A DNA stretch of 64,000 nt from MPNP01 sp965215545 (GTDB lineage Bacteria > Pseudomonadota > Alphaproteobacteria > Rhodobacterales > Rhodobacteraceae): positions 186,001-250,000 of the forward strand of contig OZ244066.1 of NCBI GenBank assembly GCA_965215545.1. The letters are read 5' to 3'. The translations under genes and the position numbers were made by a program. Shown one piece after another: positions 38,417-47,408 of the stretch; positions within the stretch are counted from its first letter, which is position 1; each line of letters starts with the position of its first letter. The notes under the pieces were generated by a model. It searched no databases. It saw only the letters and a list, made by a program, of their open reading frames with translations, and was not told the origin of the DNA.

Positions 38417-38659
38417 CTAATTCCCTGCGGGTCGGTCGGCGGCGATCTCGTCAATCCGCTTCTGGGCAGCCGCCAGCAGCCGCTCACAGTGATCCCTGAG
38501 CTGACACCCCCGCTCAAAGAGCCTGACTGTATCGGCCAGCGGTGCTGTCCCATCCTCGAGTTTGCCAATGGTCGATTCCAGCTGCTCAAGCGCCTGCTCA
38601 TATGTCAGGGTGCCGATGGCCGGGTCCGGTGCACTGTCGGGTGCTGCATCTTGCTGCAT
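38417..38659 (-). CDS. xseB: Exodeoxyribonuclease VII small subunit
   Basis: 80 residues, the family size. LTYEQALEQLESTIGKLEDG followed by APLADTVRLFERGCQLRDHC is the two-helix core that wraps the large subunit XseA. The start is 2 bases after the HDAC-like stop. With ispA this is a conserved bacterial pair; xseA is not in the window. Confidence 0.92.
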   Translation of the reverse strand: MQQDAAPDSAPDPAIGTLTYEQALEQLESTIGKLEDGTAPLADTVRLFERGCQLRDHCERLLAAAQKRIDEIAADRPAGN

Positions 38660-38661
38660 GC

Positions 38662-39591
38662 CTAACTCCTGTTCATCAAAACTGCGATATGGGCCGCCGC
38701 CGATTCTGTCAATCCCTTGAGATCGTAGCCGCCCTCAAGCGATGAGATCAGGCGGTGGCCGGCATGGGCCGCCGCAATGTCACAGAGCTGTTCGGTGGCC
38801 CAGGCAAAATCCTCCGCCTCGAGACGCAGCGTGGCCAGCGGATCCCGGTGATGGGCATCAAAGCCGGCCGAGACCAGAATCAGTTCGGGCCGATGGGTCG
38901 CCAACCAATCAATGATGATCTCGAAGGCGGCCCGGAATTCGCGGCTGCCCGAAGAATGCCCCAGGGGCATGTTGAGGATCTGGCCGTACCTGCCCGTCTC
39001 GTCAGCGGCGCCCGTGCCGGGAAAGATACCCCATTCATGCGTCGATGCGAACAGGATGCCTGGATGGTTCCAGACAAGATCACTCGTTCCGTTGCCGTGA
39101 TGGACATCGAAATCCACAATCGCCACGCGCTCGAGCCCATGGGCAATCATGGCATGCCGGGCACCGATGGCCACAGTGCCAAAGAGACAGAACCCCATTG
39201 CCCGGGCTGTTTCCGCGTGGTGGCCTGGCGGTCGCACCGCACAGAACGCATTGGTGGCCGCCCCGGCGATGACCTGATCGATGGCCCGGATACAGGCTCC
39301 GACAGCCCGCAGGGCAGCGTTGAGGGATTGAGGTGAAAGATGGGTATCGCCGTCAATGCTGGCAAAACCCGCCGTCGGCAGCCGGGACTCGATCATCGTG
39401 AGATGCGAGGGCGGATGGCAGTAGGCAAGGTGATCAGGTTCGGCCAGCGGGGCGGTCTGCCGCACCAGGGATGCATAGGCCGAGGATTCCAGATGATCAA
39501 GCAGGACTTCAAGGCGCTCGATCCGTTCCGGATGACCCTGCGGGGTTTCGTGCTGCAGGCAGGAGGGGTGCGACAGGAGCAGTGTGGTCAT
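38662..39591 (-). CDS. Histone-deacetylase-family (acetoin utilisation-like) deacetylase
   Basis: 309 residues of the arginase/deacetylase fold. CAVRPPGHHAETARAMGFCLFG carries the active-site His pair; VAIVDFDVHHGNGTSDLVW has the Asp and His zinc ligands; LILVSAGFDAHHRDPLA has the second Asp ligand, and the SLEGGYDL glycine-rich tail is present. Bacterial members deacetylate small molecules or polyamines rather than histones. Its place between petR-like and xseB-ispA genes is common in alphaproteobacteria. Confidence 0.9.
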   Translation of the reverse strand: MTTLLLSHPSCLQHETPQGHPERIERLEVLLDHLESSAYASLVRQTAPLAEPDHLAYCHPPSHLTMIESRLPTAGFASIDGDTHLSPQSLNAALRAVGACIRAIDQVIAGAATNAFCAVRPPGHHAETARAMGFCLFGTVAIGARHAMIAHGLERVAIVDFDVHHGNGTSDLVWNHPGILFASTHEWGIFPGTGAADETGRYGQILNMPLGHSSGSREFRAAFEIIIDWLATHRPELILVSAGFDAHHRDPLATLRLEAEDFAWATEQLCDIAAAHAGHRLISSLEGGYDLKGLTESAAAHIAVLMNRS

Positions 39592-39603
39592 GGTGCGGCC
39601 TGA

Positions 39604-40305
39604 TCAGACTGGCTGCTCGGGAACGAGAATGTAGCCCCGGTTGCGGATGGTCTTGAGATAACGGGGATTGCGGGGATGCGCCTCCAGTTTGCGTCGCAGG
39701 CGCGAGACGGCGATATCGACAGAACGATCCGAATGGGCATCGGGCTGGTTGTCCGCCCCCTCACCGAGTTCCCGCCGGCTCACCGGATGATTGGCATTGC
39801 AGGCCAGCCGATAGAGAACACGGTTTTCGGACTCCGTCAGGGGGACAGCGGTCCCGCTGCGGGTCAACTCCCGCCGTTCGATATCATAACAGAGGGATCC
39901 AAGCCGCACCGGTCCACTTCTCGCCTCGGGAATCCGCTTCAGGATGTTGCGAATCCGCCAGACGAGCTCATCGGGATCGTAGGGTTTGGTGACATAGTCA
40001 TCCGCCCCGGCCGCCAGACCCTCGGTCCGGTTCTGGCTGGTGGTCCCGAGAGCCGAGATGATCATGACCGGGATCGCAAGGGTCGCGCAGATCTCGCTGG
40101 TCAGCGCGATCCCGTCCTGACCGGGCATCATGATGTCCGAGATGACAAGGTCGAAGGAAAAAAAGCCGAGCAGATTCCTGGCCTCGGCGGCATCCCTGGC
40201 CGTCGTGCAGGACATCCCATTGTCGGCAAGGAAGCTCGCAAGGAGCTCCCGGGTCCGCTGATCGTCATCGACGAACAGGATGTGGGGTCCATCAGGAGGT
40301 GCCAC
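39604..40305 (-). CDS. petR: OmpR-family response regulator, PetR-like
   Basis: 233 residues from a GTG at 40305 with GGAGG six bases upstream. Receiver domain: DDD near the N-terminus, phosphoacceptor Asp in LVISDIMMPGQDG, conserved Lys in YVTKPYDPDE; then a winged-helix effector (SDRSVDIAVSRLRRKLE, YLKTIRNRGYIL). No histidine kinase is adjacent, so it is an orphan here. A MarR gene overlaps its start by 14 bases; this MarR plus OmpR pair matches petP-petR of Rhodobacter, required for bc1 complex genes. The symbol is assigned by that synteny. Confidence 0.8.
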   Translation of the reverse strand: MAPPDGPHILFVDDDQRTRELLASFLADNGMSCTTARDAAEARNLLGFFSFDLVISDIMMPGQDGIALTSEICATLAIPVMIISALGTTSQNRTEGLAAGADDYVTKPYDPDELVWRIRNILKRIPEARSGPVRLGSLCYDIERRELTRSGTAVPLTESENRVLYRLACNANHPVSRRELGEGADNQPDAHSDRSVDIAVSRLRRKLEAHPRNPRYLKTIRNRGYILVPEQPV

Positions 40306-40804
40306 GACCGCCCTCCTCTCTCCTGCCGCTCGCATCGCGGGCGGCGATTTCCTCAAGCACGGCCCTGAATCCCCCCACCGCCTCCGACCCGGCCCGGCGG
40401 AAGGCCTTGCGCAGACGGTCACGCTGGGCGGCAAACAACGCCATGGCCAGCTCGTCCCCCCCTGGGGTCAGCCGGATGATGCGGCGGCGGCGGTCATCCG
40501 CATCGATGGTCATGGTGATCATCGCGTCCTTCTGGAGTTCCCGCAAGACCCGGTTGAGGGACTGGCGGGAGACACCGAGCAGGTCGAGAAGTCCGGTGAC
40601 CGTGATGTCGGTGCGGAAACAGATGAAGTGCAGGGCCCGGTGGTGGGCCCGACCATATCCGTAGGCCTGCAGGATCCGGTCCGGATCATCGATGATACGC
40701 TGATAGGCAAAGAACACCGCTTCGATACCCCTGCACAACTGGTCATCCGTCAGGTAGCGGGGTTCCACCGCTATATCGTTTCTGGATGCACCTGCAAAGG
40801 TCAT
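40292..40804 (-). CDS. petP: MarR-family transcriptional regulator, PetP-like
   Basis: 170 residues with a MarR winged helix (DITVTGLLDLLGVSRQSLNRVLRELQKDAMI followed by the wing DADDRRRRIIRLTPGG). It shares a start/stop overlap with the PetR-like regulator and is the first gene of a run down to ispA. A perfect short palindrome 42 bases upstream of its ATG is a plausible self-operator. The petP name follows from synteny with petR. Confidence 0.8.
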   Translation of the reverse strand: MTFAGASRNDIAVEPRYLTDDQLCRGIEAVFFAYQRIIDDPDRILQAYGYGRAHHRALHFICFRTDITVTGLLDLLGVSRQSLNRVLRELQKDAMITMTIDADDRRRRIIRLTPGGDELAMALFAAQRDRLRKAFRRAGSEAVGGFRAVLEEIAARDASGRREEGGRGTS

Positions 40805-40845
40805 GACTCTTCCCGACCCATCCTGTCACCGATGGCACAGAATAA

Positions 40846-40860
40846 GTCAATAATATTGAC
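40846..40860. promoter_or_regulatory. Palindromic candidate operator between petP and ilvE
   Basis: GTCAATAATATTGAC: 7-base arms GTCAATA/TATTGAC around one central base, in an AT-rich island within otherwise GC-rich DNA, between the MarR gene and ilvE. Size and symmetry fit MarR-family operators. It may control both divergent genes. Confidence 0.55.
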
Positions 40861-40924
40861 ATTCCAAGTGGAAATCCCTAGCGGCAACACTCCGCACGTT
40901 GCAACAGGCGCAGGACACATCGTT

Positions 40925-41809
40925 ATGAGTACACCCGCAATGCCGGCTCGCGGCTATGGTGAGCGTGATGGCTTCATCTGGCTCGACGGCGAATTCGTCA
41001 ACTGGCGGGATGCCCGGGTCCATATCCTGACCCATGCCCTGCATTACGGCTCCTCGGTCTTTGAGGGGGAACGGGCCTATAACGGCACGATCTTCGCCTC
41101 GCGCCAGCATTCGGAACGGCTTCTCGAGTCCGCCCGGCAACTGGATATCGACATTCCCTACACCGCCGGGGAAATCGATCAGGCCAAGGCTGATGCCCTG
41201 CGCAAGAACAGTCTCGTCGATGCCTATGTCAGGCCGATTGCGTGGCGGGCCGATGGGGAGGACATGGGTGTCGCCTCCATCCGGAATCCCTGCCGCCTGG
41301 CCATCTCGACCTGGGAATGGGGTCGGTACTACGGTGGTGATGATCAGGGCGTCGTCCTGGATATCTCCGAATGGCAGCGGCCCAGCCCGGCAACCATCCC
41401 CTGTCATGCCAAGGCCTCCGGCCTCTACATGATCTGCACGATTGCCAAACACGCCGCCATGCAGAAGAACTGTTCGGATGCCCTGATGTTTGACTATCGT
41501 GGCTATGTCGCCGAGGCCACAGGCGCCAACATCTTCTTCGTCAAGGATGCCGAGGTCCACACGCCCCTGCCGGACTGTTTCCTCGATGGCATCACCCGCC
41601 AGACGGTCATCGGCCTGCTGAAGCAGCGCAACATCACGATCCATGAACGGCACATCCTGCCCGACGAGATGGCGGATTTTGAGGAATGCTGGCTCACCGG
41701 CACCGCCGCCGAGGTCCAGCCGGTCAACACCATCGGTCCCTACAGTTTCGCCATCGGCGCCCTCACCCGGGACATGGTCACCGCCTACTCCCAGCTGGTC
41801 CGATCCTGA
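40925..41809 (+). CDS. ilvE: Branched-chain amino-acid aminotransferase
   Basis: 294 residues of class IV PLP aminotransferase. HALHYGSSVFEGERAYNG at the start, catalytic Lys in PCHAKASGLYMI, EATGANIFFVKD and the LTGTAAEVQPV cofactor loop match IlvE, the last step of valine, leucine and isoleucine synthesis. ATG 40925 is chosen since the family motif DGFIWLDGEFVNWRDARVH follows shortly; an upstream in-frame reading lacks homology. A good intrinsic terminator follows 150 bases after the stop. Confidence 0.92.
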   Translation: MSTPAMPARGYGERDGFIWLDGEFVNWRDARVHILTHALHYGSSVFEGERAYNGTIFASRQHSERLLESARQLDIDIPYTAGEIDQAKADALRKNSLVDAYVRPIAWRADGEDMGVASIRNPCRLAISTWEWGRYYGGDDQGVVLDISEWQRPSPATIPCHAKASGLYMICTIAKHAAMQKNCSDALMFDYRGYVAEATGANIFFVKDAEVHTPLPDCFLDGITRQTVIGLLKQRNITIHERHILPDEMADFEECWLTGTAAEVQPVNTIGPYSFAIGALTRDMVTAYSQLVRS

Positions 41810-41955
41810 TCCCAAACCCCATGCGCTGCCATCGTCCTGCAGCGGCGCGGCGACTCTGGATGAACACGGCATCCGAAACCCCCCAAATCCGACCCGGGCT
41901 CTGCACAAGGTGGCATCGTTGACCGCAAGATCGTCAGATTGACAAGAGAGCCAGG

Positions 41956-41984
41956 GGCCTTTCAACCAGCATGAAAGGCCTTTT
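41956..41984 (+). terminator. Intrinsic terminator downstream of ilvE
   Basis: GGCCTTTC, a 9-base loop, GAAAGGCC, then TTTT: a perfect 8-base-pair stem followed by a T run on the plus strand, about 146 bases past the ilvE stop. Confidence 0.75.
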
Positions 41985-42046
41985 CGGGCAACTGCATTGC
42001 CTGTTGCGTGTCTGCCAGAAAACCCTGCCTTCGCCGCCGGGCCGGC

Positions 42047-43615
42047 TCACCTGCCACCGACCCCCTCCGCCCGCACCTCCAAAAGGTTGCGCACCTCACG
42101 CCCACAGGCGATGGCAACGAGATGGACGGGCTGGCCATGATGGGCGTCGGCATAGCCCCGGTCCCGCATCTGGGCAAACGCCGCGGTCAGGGCAGCCTCC
42201 GCAGCGTCCGCACTGGCCGCCATCTTGAACTCGAGGATGAACACCTGTGCCCCGAGATGGACCACCAGGTCGGCCCGGCCATGGCTGGTGGCGGCCTCGG
42301 CGTGCACCTCCACGCCAATGGATCGGAAGACCATGTGCAACAGGCTGGCATACCAGGCCTCGTAGCGAGCGAGGTCGCCTGTGGCGTGCCACTGGTAGGG
42401 AATGCTGGCCAGCCAGGCGCGGAGCGTGGCCGCGAACCCTGTGAAGTCGTTGGCCTGCAGAAGTGCACAGAGGTCATGTCCCTGCCGCGTCGTTTCCGTG
42501 ACGGTCTGGCCCAGATACGCAAGCAGGCCCTGATTCAGGCTGATGCGGACTTCCTGATTGGGATAGTCGAGCCGGTAGAGGGTGTTGAAGCCCGCCTGCT
42601 CTTCATCGGTGATGGTCAGGTACCCCGTCTGGAACAGCAGGGCCTCGGGGCTGATGGCGTCGACATCGAACTTCGTGATCAAGGACCGGTCGATCCGCCG
42701 GCCCTCGATCTCCTGCAGGCTGACCGACTTGGCCTTCAGGGTCTCGAACAGGAAGCGCGGTGAGCCGGTCTCGAACCAGTAGGGTTCAAACTTGCGACTG
42801 TCCAGCAGCAACAGAACATCGAAGGGATTGTAGAGGCGCGCGTCGCCCCGCCAGTTGTAGCCGTTGTACCAGCGACGGATGGCGTCGCGGTCCAAGCCGT
42901 CCAACTCGGGGGCAAAGACGGTGTCGAGATCGGCCTCGGTGTAACCACAGAGCGTGGCAAAGCGGGGATCGAGGCTGATGTCCTCGAGATTGTTCAGACC
43001 CGAGAACAGGCTGACCCTGGAGACCATGCTGATGCCGGTGACAAAGACGAAGCGGACATGGGCAGCGCTGTCCTTGATGATGCCGTAGAAGCCCCGCAGA
43101 TAGTCGCGGTTGGCGCGGGCCAGTTCCGGGTCATGGAGGGCATCGAGGATCGGTTTGTCGTATTCGTCGACGAGGACCACCACCCGCTGGCCGGTCTGGC
43201 GATGCCGGTGGTAGAGAAGCGTGCGCAAACGCTCGGGGGGCGCTTCGGTGCGGGGCACCGGTTCCAGTCCGGCCGCATGTTCGATCAGGCCGAGCTGATT
43301 GGCAAGATCGTGCTCGATCGCCGCGGGTTCGTCATACTTCCCACCAAAGCTCAGGCGTAGCACCGGGTGCGTGACCGACCAGTCCCAGCGGTCATGGATG
43401 GCCAGGCCCGCGAAGAGGGCCTCCTGGCCTTCGAACAGTACCTTGATCGTGTCGAGGAGCAGGCTCTTGCCGAAGCGGCGGGGGCGGGAGAGGAACCAGT
43501 GATCGCCGCGTGCGATCAGGTCCCGGATCAGCGGCGTCTTGTCGACGTAGTAGCTGTCGGTCTCCCGCAGGCGGGCAAAGTCCTGGATGCCGATGGGCAG
43601 GCGTTGCCGGGTCAT
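42047..43615 (-). CDS. AAA-ATPase/PD-(D/E)XK nuclease-fold protein (DUF1703 type), copy C
   Basis: 522 residues, intact, with Walker A variant RPRRFGKS (K50), Walker B VLVDEYDKPILDAL and C-terminal GRADLVV...FILEFKM. The N-terminal third matches copy B, but two later blocks are private: EGRRIDRSLITKFDVDAIS in place of EGCLADEALV(A/S)(K/R)FDV, and TETTRQGHDLCALLQANDF in place of TDVAGQGHSLRSSLETHDF. All changes are clean block swaps in frame, which points to recombination with other family members. The function of the family is unknown. Upstream lies the same ~105-base block as copy B, abutting an IS30 relic. Confidence 0.85.
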   Translation of the reverse strand: MTRQRLPIGIQDFARLRETDSYYVDKTPLIRDLIARGDHWFLSRPRRFGKSLLLDTIKVLFEGQEALFAGLAIHDRWDWSVTHPVLRLSFGGKYDEPAAIEHDLANQLGLIEHAAGLEPVPRTEAPPERLRTLLYHRHRQTGQRVVVLVDEYDKPILDALHDPELARANRDYLRGFYGIIKDSAAHVRFVFVTGISMVSRVSLFSGLNNLEDISLDPRFATLCGYTEADLDTVFAPELDGLDRDAIRRWYNGYNWRGDARLYNPFDVLLLLDSRKFEPYWFETGSPRFLFETLKAKSVSLQEIEGRRIDRSLITKFDVDAISPEALLFQTGYLTITDEEQAGFNTLYRLDYPNQEVRISLNQGLLAYLGQTVTETTRQGHDLCALLQANDFTGFAATLRAWLASIPYQWHATGDLARYEAWYASLLHMVFRSIGVEVHAEAATSHGRADLVVHLGAQVFILEFKMAASADAAEAALTAAFAQMRDRGYADAHHGQPVHLVAIACGREVRNLLEVRAEGVGGR

Positions 43616-43720
43616 GCGGGCCTTCCGTGGTTGGTGGATCTGAGGGATTCTCTTGCCGTGTCCTGACGGGACTGTACCACAGAATGCCCGCAGGGGGCAG
43701 AGGGGGTCGGCTTGGGCAAG
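43616..43720 (-). promoter_or_regulatory. Conserved upstream block of DUF1703-type copy C
   Basis: Essentially identical, on the opposite strand, to the ~105 bases before copy B, including the extended -10-like TGGTACAGT. Identity ends abruptly near 43720, where unrelated sequence and an IS30 relic begin. Confidence 0.55.
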
Positions 43721-43739
43721 AAGGCAGGCGTGGCGGCCC

Positions 43740-43955
43740 GGTCGGATCTGTCAGCGAGTTGGCGGTGATGGTGATGCCGACCCCGCGGTCGCAGTCGACC
43801 TTGCCCGGGAGGCAATGGTGGCGCGGGCGGTCGTGGCAGTCTCCGGCTTTTGCTTGTAGAGACTGTGGCTGCCATCTGGTTGGTTGGCAGCCGATCCGAT
43901 CCACTCAGGGCGAACCGATCCCGCTGCGGCTTGCACCCCAGTGTGGCAGTGGGGA
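43740..43955 (-). mobile_element. IS30-family element relic (5' end)
   Basis: The segment 43830-43955, read on the minus strand, closely follows the left end of the IS30 element at 51.7 kb: end repeat GTGCCAC-like sequence, the GGGATCGG(TT) leader and CAGATGGCAGCCACAGTCTC, which is identical over 20 bases. Decayed pieces of the transposase N-terminus (GCCACCATTGCC...) follow down to about 43740. The rest of the element is missing. Confidence 0.65.
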
Positions 43956-44040
43956 CGGCGGCTATCAGACGTGATTGAAGACATGACTCACGGCAGATCA
44001 AGTTGAACAAGTCAAGGTTACGATCCCAGGAAACATCGAT

Positions 44041-44562
44041 ATGGCAATGACACTCGTCATCGGCGGTCTCGGCTCCGGCAAGTCGGAGTATGTTGAAGGG
44101 ATCATTGAGGCAGCGCATCGGCAGGCGGTCTACATCGCAACGTCTGAAGCCATCGATGACGAGATGCAGGCCAAGATCGAGCAACACAGGCAACGCCGCG
44201 GCAAGCGGTGGCGAACGCTGGAGGAGCCACGGGATCTCGCCGGGGCAGTGGTCTCGTGCCCAGGCAAGGAAGCACTCCTGATCGAGTGCATTGCAACCTG
44301 GCTGACCAATCTCCTTGTCGAGTCGGGGCACGACATCGGGGCACGTGTCGAGCAGTTGCTCACATCATTGATTGCACGGGACGCCGCGACATACATCGTC
44401 ACCAATGAATCCGGGTCCGGTCTTGTGCCACCTGAGGCCTTGAGCCGCCGCTATGTCGCACATCTGGGCCGCACGAACCAGCGGCTTGCCGCATGCGCGG
44501 ACACGGTGATTCTGGTGGTGGCAGGTCTGCCGGTTGTCCTCAAGGGCACCCGGCCCAGGTGA
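44041..44562 (+). CDS. cobU: Adenosylcobinamide kinase / adenosylcobinamide-phosphate guanylyltransferase
   Basis: 173 residues. P-loop GGLGSGKSEYVEGI at the N-terminus, then QAVYIATSEAIDDEMQAKIEQHRQRRGKRWRTLEEP with the guanylylated-His region, and TYIVTNESGSGLVPPEALSRRYVAHLGRTNQRLA, the CobU/CobP signature. It attaches phosphate and GMP to adenosylcobinamide in the late vitamin B12 pathway. Its stop overlaps the next gene's GTG (GTGA). No cobalamin riboswitch is visible upstream. Confidence 0.92.
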   Translation: MAMTLVIGGLGSGKSEYVEGIIEAAHRQAVYIATSEAIDDEMQAKIEQHRQRRGKRWRTLEEPRDLAGAVVSCPGKEALLIECIATWLTNLLVESGHDIGARVEQLLTSLIARDAATYIVTNESGSGLVPPEALSRRYVAHLGRTNQRLAACADTVILVVAGLPVVLKGTRPR

Positions 44563-45182
44563 GGCGTTCCACCGAACTCTACTGGGTCCGGCACGGTCCC
44601 ACCGGGACCGACAGGATCTGCGGCTGGACCGACATTGATTGTGACCTTTCGATGCCGGCAACGCTGGCCTGGATCAATGCCCGATTGCCGGCGGATGCAC
44701 TGGTCATCGCATCCGATCTCACACGGACCCGCCGGACTGCCGATGCCTTGACAGGTCCCCGGGAACGGTTGCCGGACGATCCGGGACTCCGCGAGTTGCA
44801 TTTCGGACATTGGGAGGGGCTGACGGCGGCGGCCATCGCGGCCCGGGATGGCAGGCGATCGAGGACATTCTGGTGCGATCCCACCAAGGCCCATCCCCCC
44901 GGGGGCGAACGCTGGGATGATCTGACACAACGGGTGGTGACGACCATCGACGGTCTGATGGCATCCCACCCCGGACGGCCACTGGTGGCGGTGGCGCATT
45001 TTGGTGTCATCCTGGCCCATTACATGCACATCACCGGGAAGGACTGGGCCGACGGGGGCTGGGCTCATGTGGCGCCCCTGTCACTCTCCCGCTTTGTGCA
45101 CGATGGGTCCCGCTGGCATGCTTTCAGTCTCAACGAAACCCATGCCGACGCGGCAGACTCGGGGTCAGCAGCCTCCCGTTGA
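44559..45182 (+). CDS. Histidine phosphatase, alpha-ribazole-phosphatase-like
   Basis: 207 residues from GTG 44559, which overlaps the cobU stop. Phosphohistidine motif YWVRHGPTG, then ASDLTRTRRTADAL, LRELHFGHWEGLTAAAIAARD, and the second catalytic His in VAVAHFGVI. This is the phosphoglycerate-mutase-like fold; coupling to cobU suggests the CobC step of cobalamin nucleotide-loop assembly, but cobS and cobT are not in the window. Its 3' end overlaps the convergent gshB by 18 bases. Confidence 0.82.
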   Translation: MRRSTELYWVRHGPTGTDRICGWTDIDCDLSMPATLAWINARLPADALVIASDLTRTRRTADALTGPRERLPDDPGLRELHFGHWEGLTAAAIAARDGRRSRTFWCDPTKAHPPGGERWDDLTQRVVTTIDGLMASHPGRPLVAVAHFGVILAHYMHITGKDWADGGWAHVAPLSLSRFVHDGSRWHAFSLNETHADAADSGSAASR

Positions 45183-46118
45183 CTGTCTGTGGCGGACTTC
45201 GATCGTATCCCAGAGGAGTGCGGCACCATTGAGACCGGTGAAGGATTCCAGTTCAACGAGGCCGGTCGGTGATGTGATGTTGATCTCGGTCAGAAGGCCG
45301 TCGATCACGTCGATCCCGGCAAGGATCAGGCCCTTTTCGTGCAGGTCTGGACCAAGTCTCGCACAGATGGCCATCTCGCGTTCGTCGAGCTCGGCCGCCA
45401 CGGCACAGCCGCCGACATGCAGATTGGCCCGGATGTCATCGGGCGGTGGGAGGCGATTGATGGCCCCGATGGGCTGGCCGTTGATGAGGATGATGCGTTT
45501 ATCGCCCTTGACGATGGCCGGAATGAATGTCTGGACGATCACCGGCAGGCCATCATCGACAAGCAGCAACTCGAGCAGGGCTTTGGCGTTCTGATCATCG
45601 GGGCCGAGGCGAAAGATCCCCTCTCCACCATTGCCATAGAGCGGTTTGATGATGACATCCCGGTGGGCAGCCCGGAAAGCGTCAATGGCCGCCCGGTCAT
45701 GGGCGATCATGGTGGGAGGCATGAGGTCCGGGTGGGTCAGCAGGGCGAGTTTCTCGGGACAGTTGCGGACCCAGAAGGGATTGTTGAAAACCAGGGTGCC
45801 CGGTTCAAGCCTCTCCAGGAGATGGGTTGCCGTGATGTAGCGCATGTCAAAGGGTGGGTCCTGTCGCATCCACACCACGTCCATCTCGCCGAGATCGACG
45901 TCGGTGGCAGGACCGAACGAATAATGGTCATCCGCACGCTCTGTCACCGTCATCCAGTGGCCCCGGGCCCGGACTGCCCCGGTGTCAAACCACAGATCAT
46001 CGGGGGTGTAGTGGAAGAGTTCATGACCACGCGCCTGGGCCTCAAGGGCCAGGCGGAATGTGCTGTCACCCGCAATATCCAGCCCGGCAATGTGATCCAT
46101 CTGGAATGCTGTCTTCAT
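45165..46118 (-). CDS. gshB: Glutathione synthase
   Basis: 317 residues of ATP-grasp fold. FQMDHIAGLDIAGDSTFRLALEAQARGHEL is the GshB start; VWMRQDPPFDMRYITATHLLE, IIKPLYGNGGEGIFRL (ATP-binding loop) and the metal-site segment LTEINITSPTG follow. It ligates glycine to gamma-glutamylcysteine. ATG 46118 gives the family N-terminus exactly. rsmI lies upstream on the same strand, as in many alphaproteobacteria. Confidence 0.94.
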   Translation of the reverse strand: MKTAFQMDHIAGLDIAGDSTFRLALEAQARGHELFHYTPDDLWFDTGAVRARGHWMTVTERADDHYSFGPATDVDLGEMDVVWMRQDPPFDMRYITATHLLERLEPGTLVFNNPFWVRNCPEKLALLTHPDLMPPTMIAHDRAAIDAFRAAHRDVIIKPLYGNGGEGIFRLGPDDQNAKALLELLLVDDGLPVIVQTFIPAIVKGDKRIILINGQPIGAINRLPPPDDIRANLHVGGCAVAAELDEREMAICARLGPDLHEKGLILAGIDVIDGLLTEINITSPTGLVELESFTGLNGAALLWDTIEVRHRQSTGGC

Positions 46119-46230
46119 GGTCCCTGCCCGTACCACTCGTTTCCGGGGGGTGCACCCCATCCGTGCTGGAACCCCATGCCGAATCTTGCCGGACTTCACA
46201 ATCAGACCACGGACCAAAGGCCTGCATGGA

Positions 46231-47109
46231 TCACCGGCCCTGATCCGTCGCCTGTTCATCCTTGAGGGCCAGGGCCATTTGATAGACAGTCCGGCGATCC
46301 AGTCCGGTGGACGCAGCCACATCCCGGACAGCATCGCGCAGGGATGCATCCTGCAGGGCGGCCACGAGCAGGGGTCCGACCGCATCGGGCTCGGGTCGGG
46401 ACGGACGACGGCCCCCGACAACCAGTACGCATTCCCCCCGTGGCGGCTGTGCAGCATAGTGGGCCCGGATCTCTGCCAGCGGACCGCGCCGGATGTCTTC
46501 GTGGCGCTTGGTCAGTTCACGACAGACTGCGATCGTGTGGTCAGGACCGAAAACCCCGATCATGTCCTCGAGGGTTCCGGTCAGGCGACGGGGCGATTCA
46601 AGGATCACCAGGGTTGCGGGTACGGCCAGCAGTCTCTGGAGTTCCCGCTGTCGGGCCTGCCCCCGGACTGGCAGGAATCCCGCAAACAGGAACCTGTCGG
46701 GTGGCAACGACGAGGCAATCAGTGCCGTCAGCACCGAGGATGCGCCCGGCACCGGAATGATCCTGTGTCCCTTGGCAACGACCATGCGGACAAGCCCATA
46801 GCCGGGATCGGACACCAGAGGCGTGCCGGCCTCGGCAATCAGGGCCACGCTGCGCCCGGTATCGAGATGCTTCACGACTCGCCGGCGCTGGCTGGCTGAT
46901 GAGTGCTCATGGTAGGAAAGCATCGGTCGCCGGCCCCGCTCGATCCCATGGAGAGTCATGAGGCGGCGGGCGGTCCGGGTGTCCTCGGCCACGAGACAAT
47001 CGACCCGGGCCAGCACATTGAGGGCGCGGAGCGTGATGTCCTCGGCATTGCCGATCGGTGTGGCAACGAGATACAGCCCCGGGGTCAGGGACGAGTCGCG
47101 CACCGTCAC
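46231..47109 (-). CDS. rsmI: 16S rRNA (cytidine(1402)-2'-O)-methyltransferase
   Basis: About 292 residues of the tetrapyrrole-methylase-like SAM fold: GLYLVATPIGNAEDITLRALNVL, VAEDTRTARRLMTLHGI, EAGTPLVSDPGYGLVRM, VPGASSVLTALIASSLPPDRFLFAGFLP and LVILESPRR, all standard RsmI blocks, with an extra C-terminal HTH-like tail. It modifies C1402 of 16S rRNA. The start is uncertain: GTG at 47109 or 47103 gives a usual distance to the first motif; longer readings lack support. Confidence 0.9.
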   Translation of the reverse strand: MTVRDSSLTPGLYLVATPIGNAEDITLRALNVLARVDCLVAEDTRTARRLMTLHGIERGRRPMLSYHEHSSASQRRRVVKHLDTGRSVALIAEAGTPLVSDPGYGLVRMVVAKGHRIIPVPGASSVLTALIASSLPPDRFLFAGFLPVRGQARQRELQRLLAVPATLVILESPRRLTGTLEDMIGVFGPDHTIAVCRELTKRHEDIRRGPLAEIRAHYAAQPPRGECVLVVGGRRPSRPEPDAVGPLLVAALQDASLRDAVRDVAASTGLDRRTVYQMALALKDEQATDQGR

Positions 47110-47408
47110 GACCCGCTCGTCGAGAAGGCGTGCGGTCTGGCCCGGCCCACCCAATCCGTTCCCCTGGATGCCAATGCACACAGGCAGCGGTCCACACGCA
47201 TGGCCATGGCTGGGGCCTCCAGCTGGATGAGCATGATCCAGGTCCAGCCTGATGCACAACGATCACAACGGGGTTTGTGTTCGGCAACCGCGGACCCCGG
47301 TCTGCGCACCGGGCTGTTCATGGACTGTTTGGGAGGGTCATGGTGCTGTCCCCTGGCTCACTGCCGGCCCGTAGCAGGACCTCACCATTGCTGTCAATGA
47401 CCGCAGTG

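Noticed and set aside
43960..44040. Cobalamin riboswitch upstream of cobU
   Set aside because: The short leader lacks the GCCACTG B12-box core; nothing supports it.
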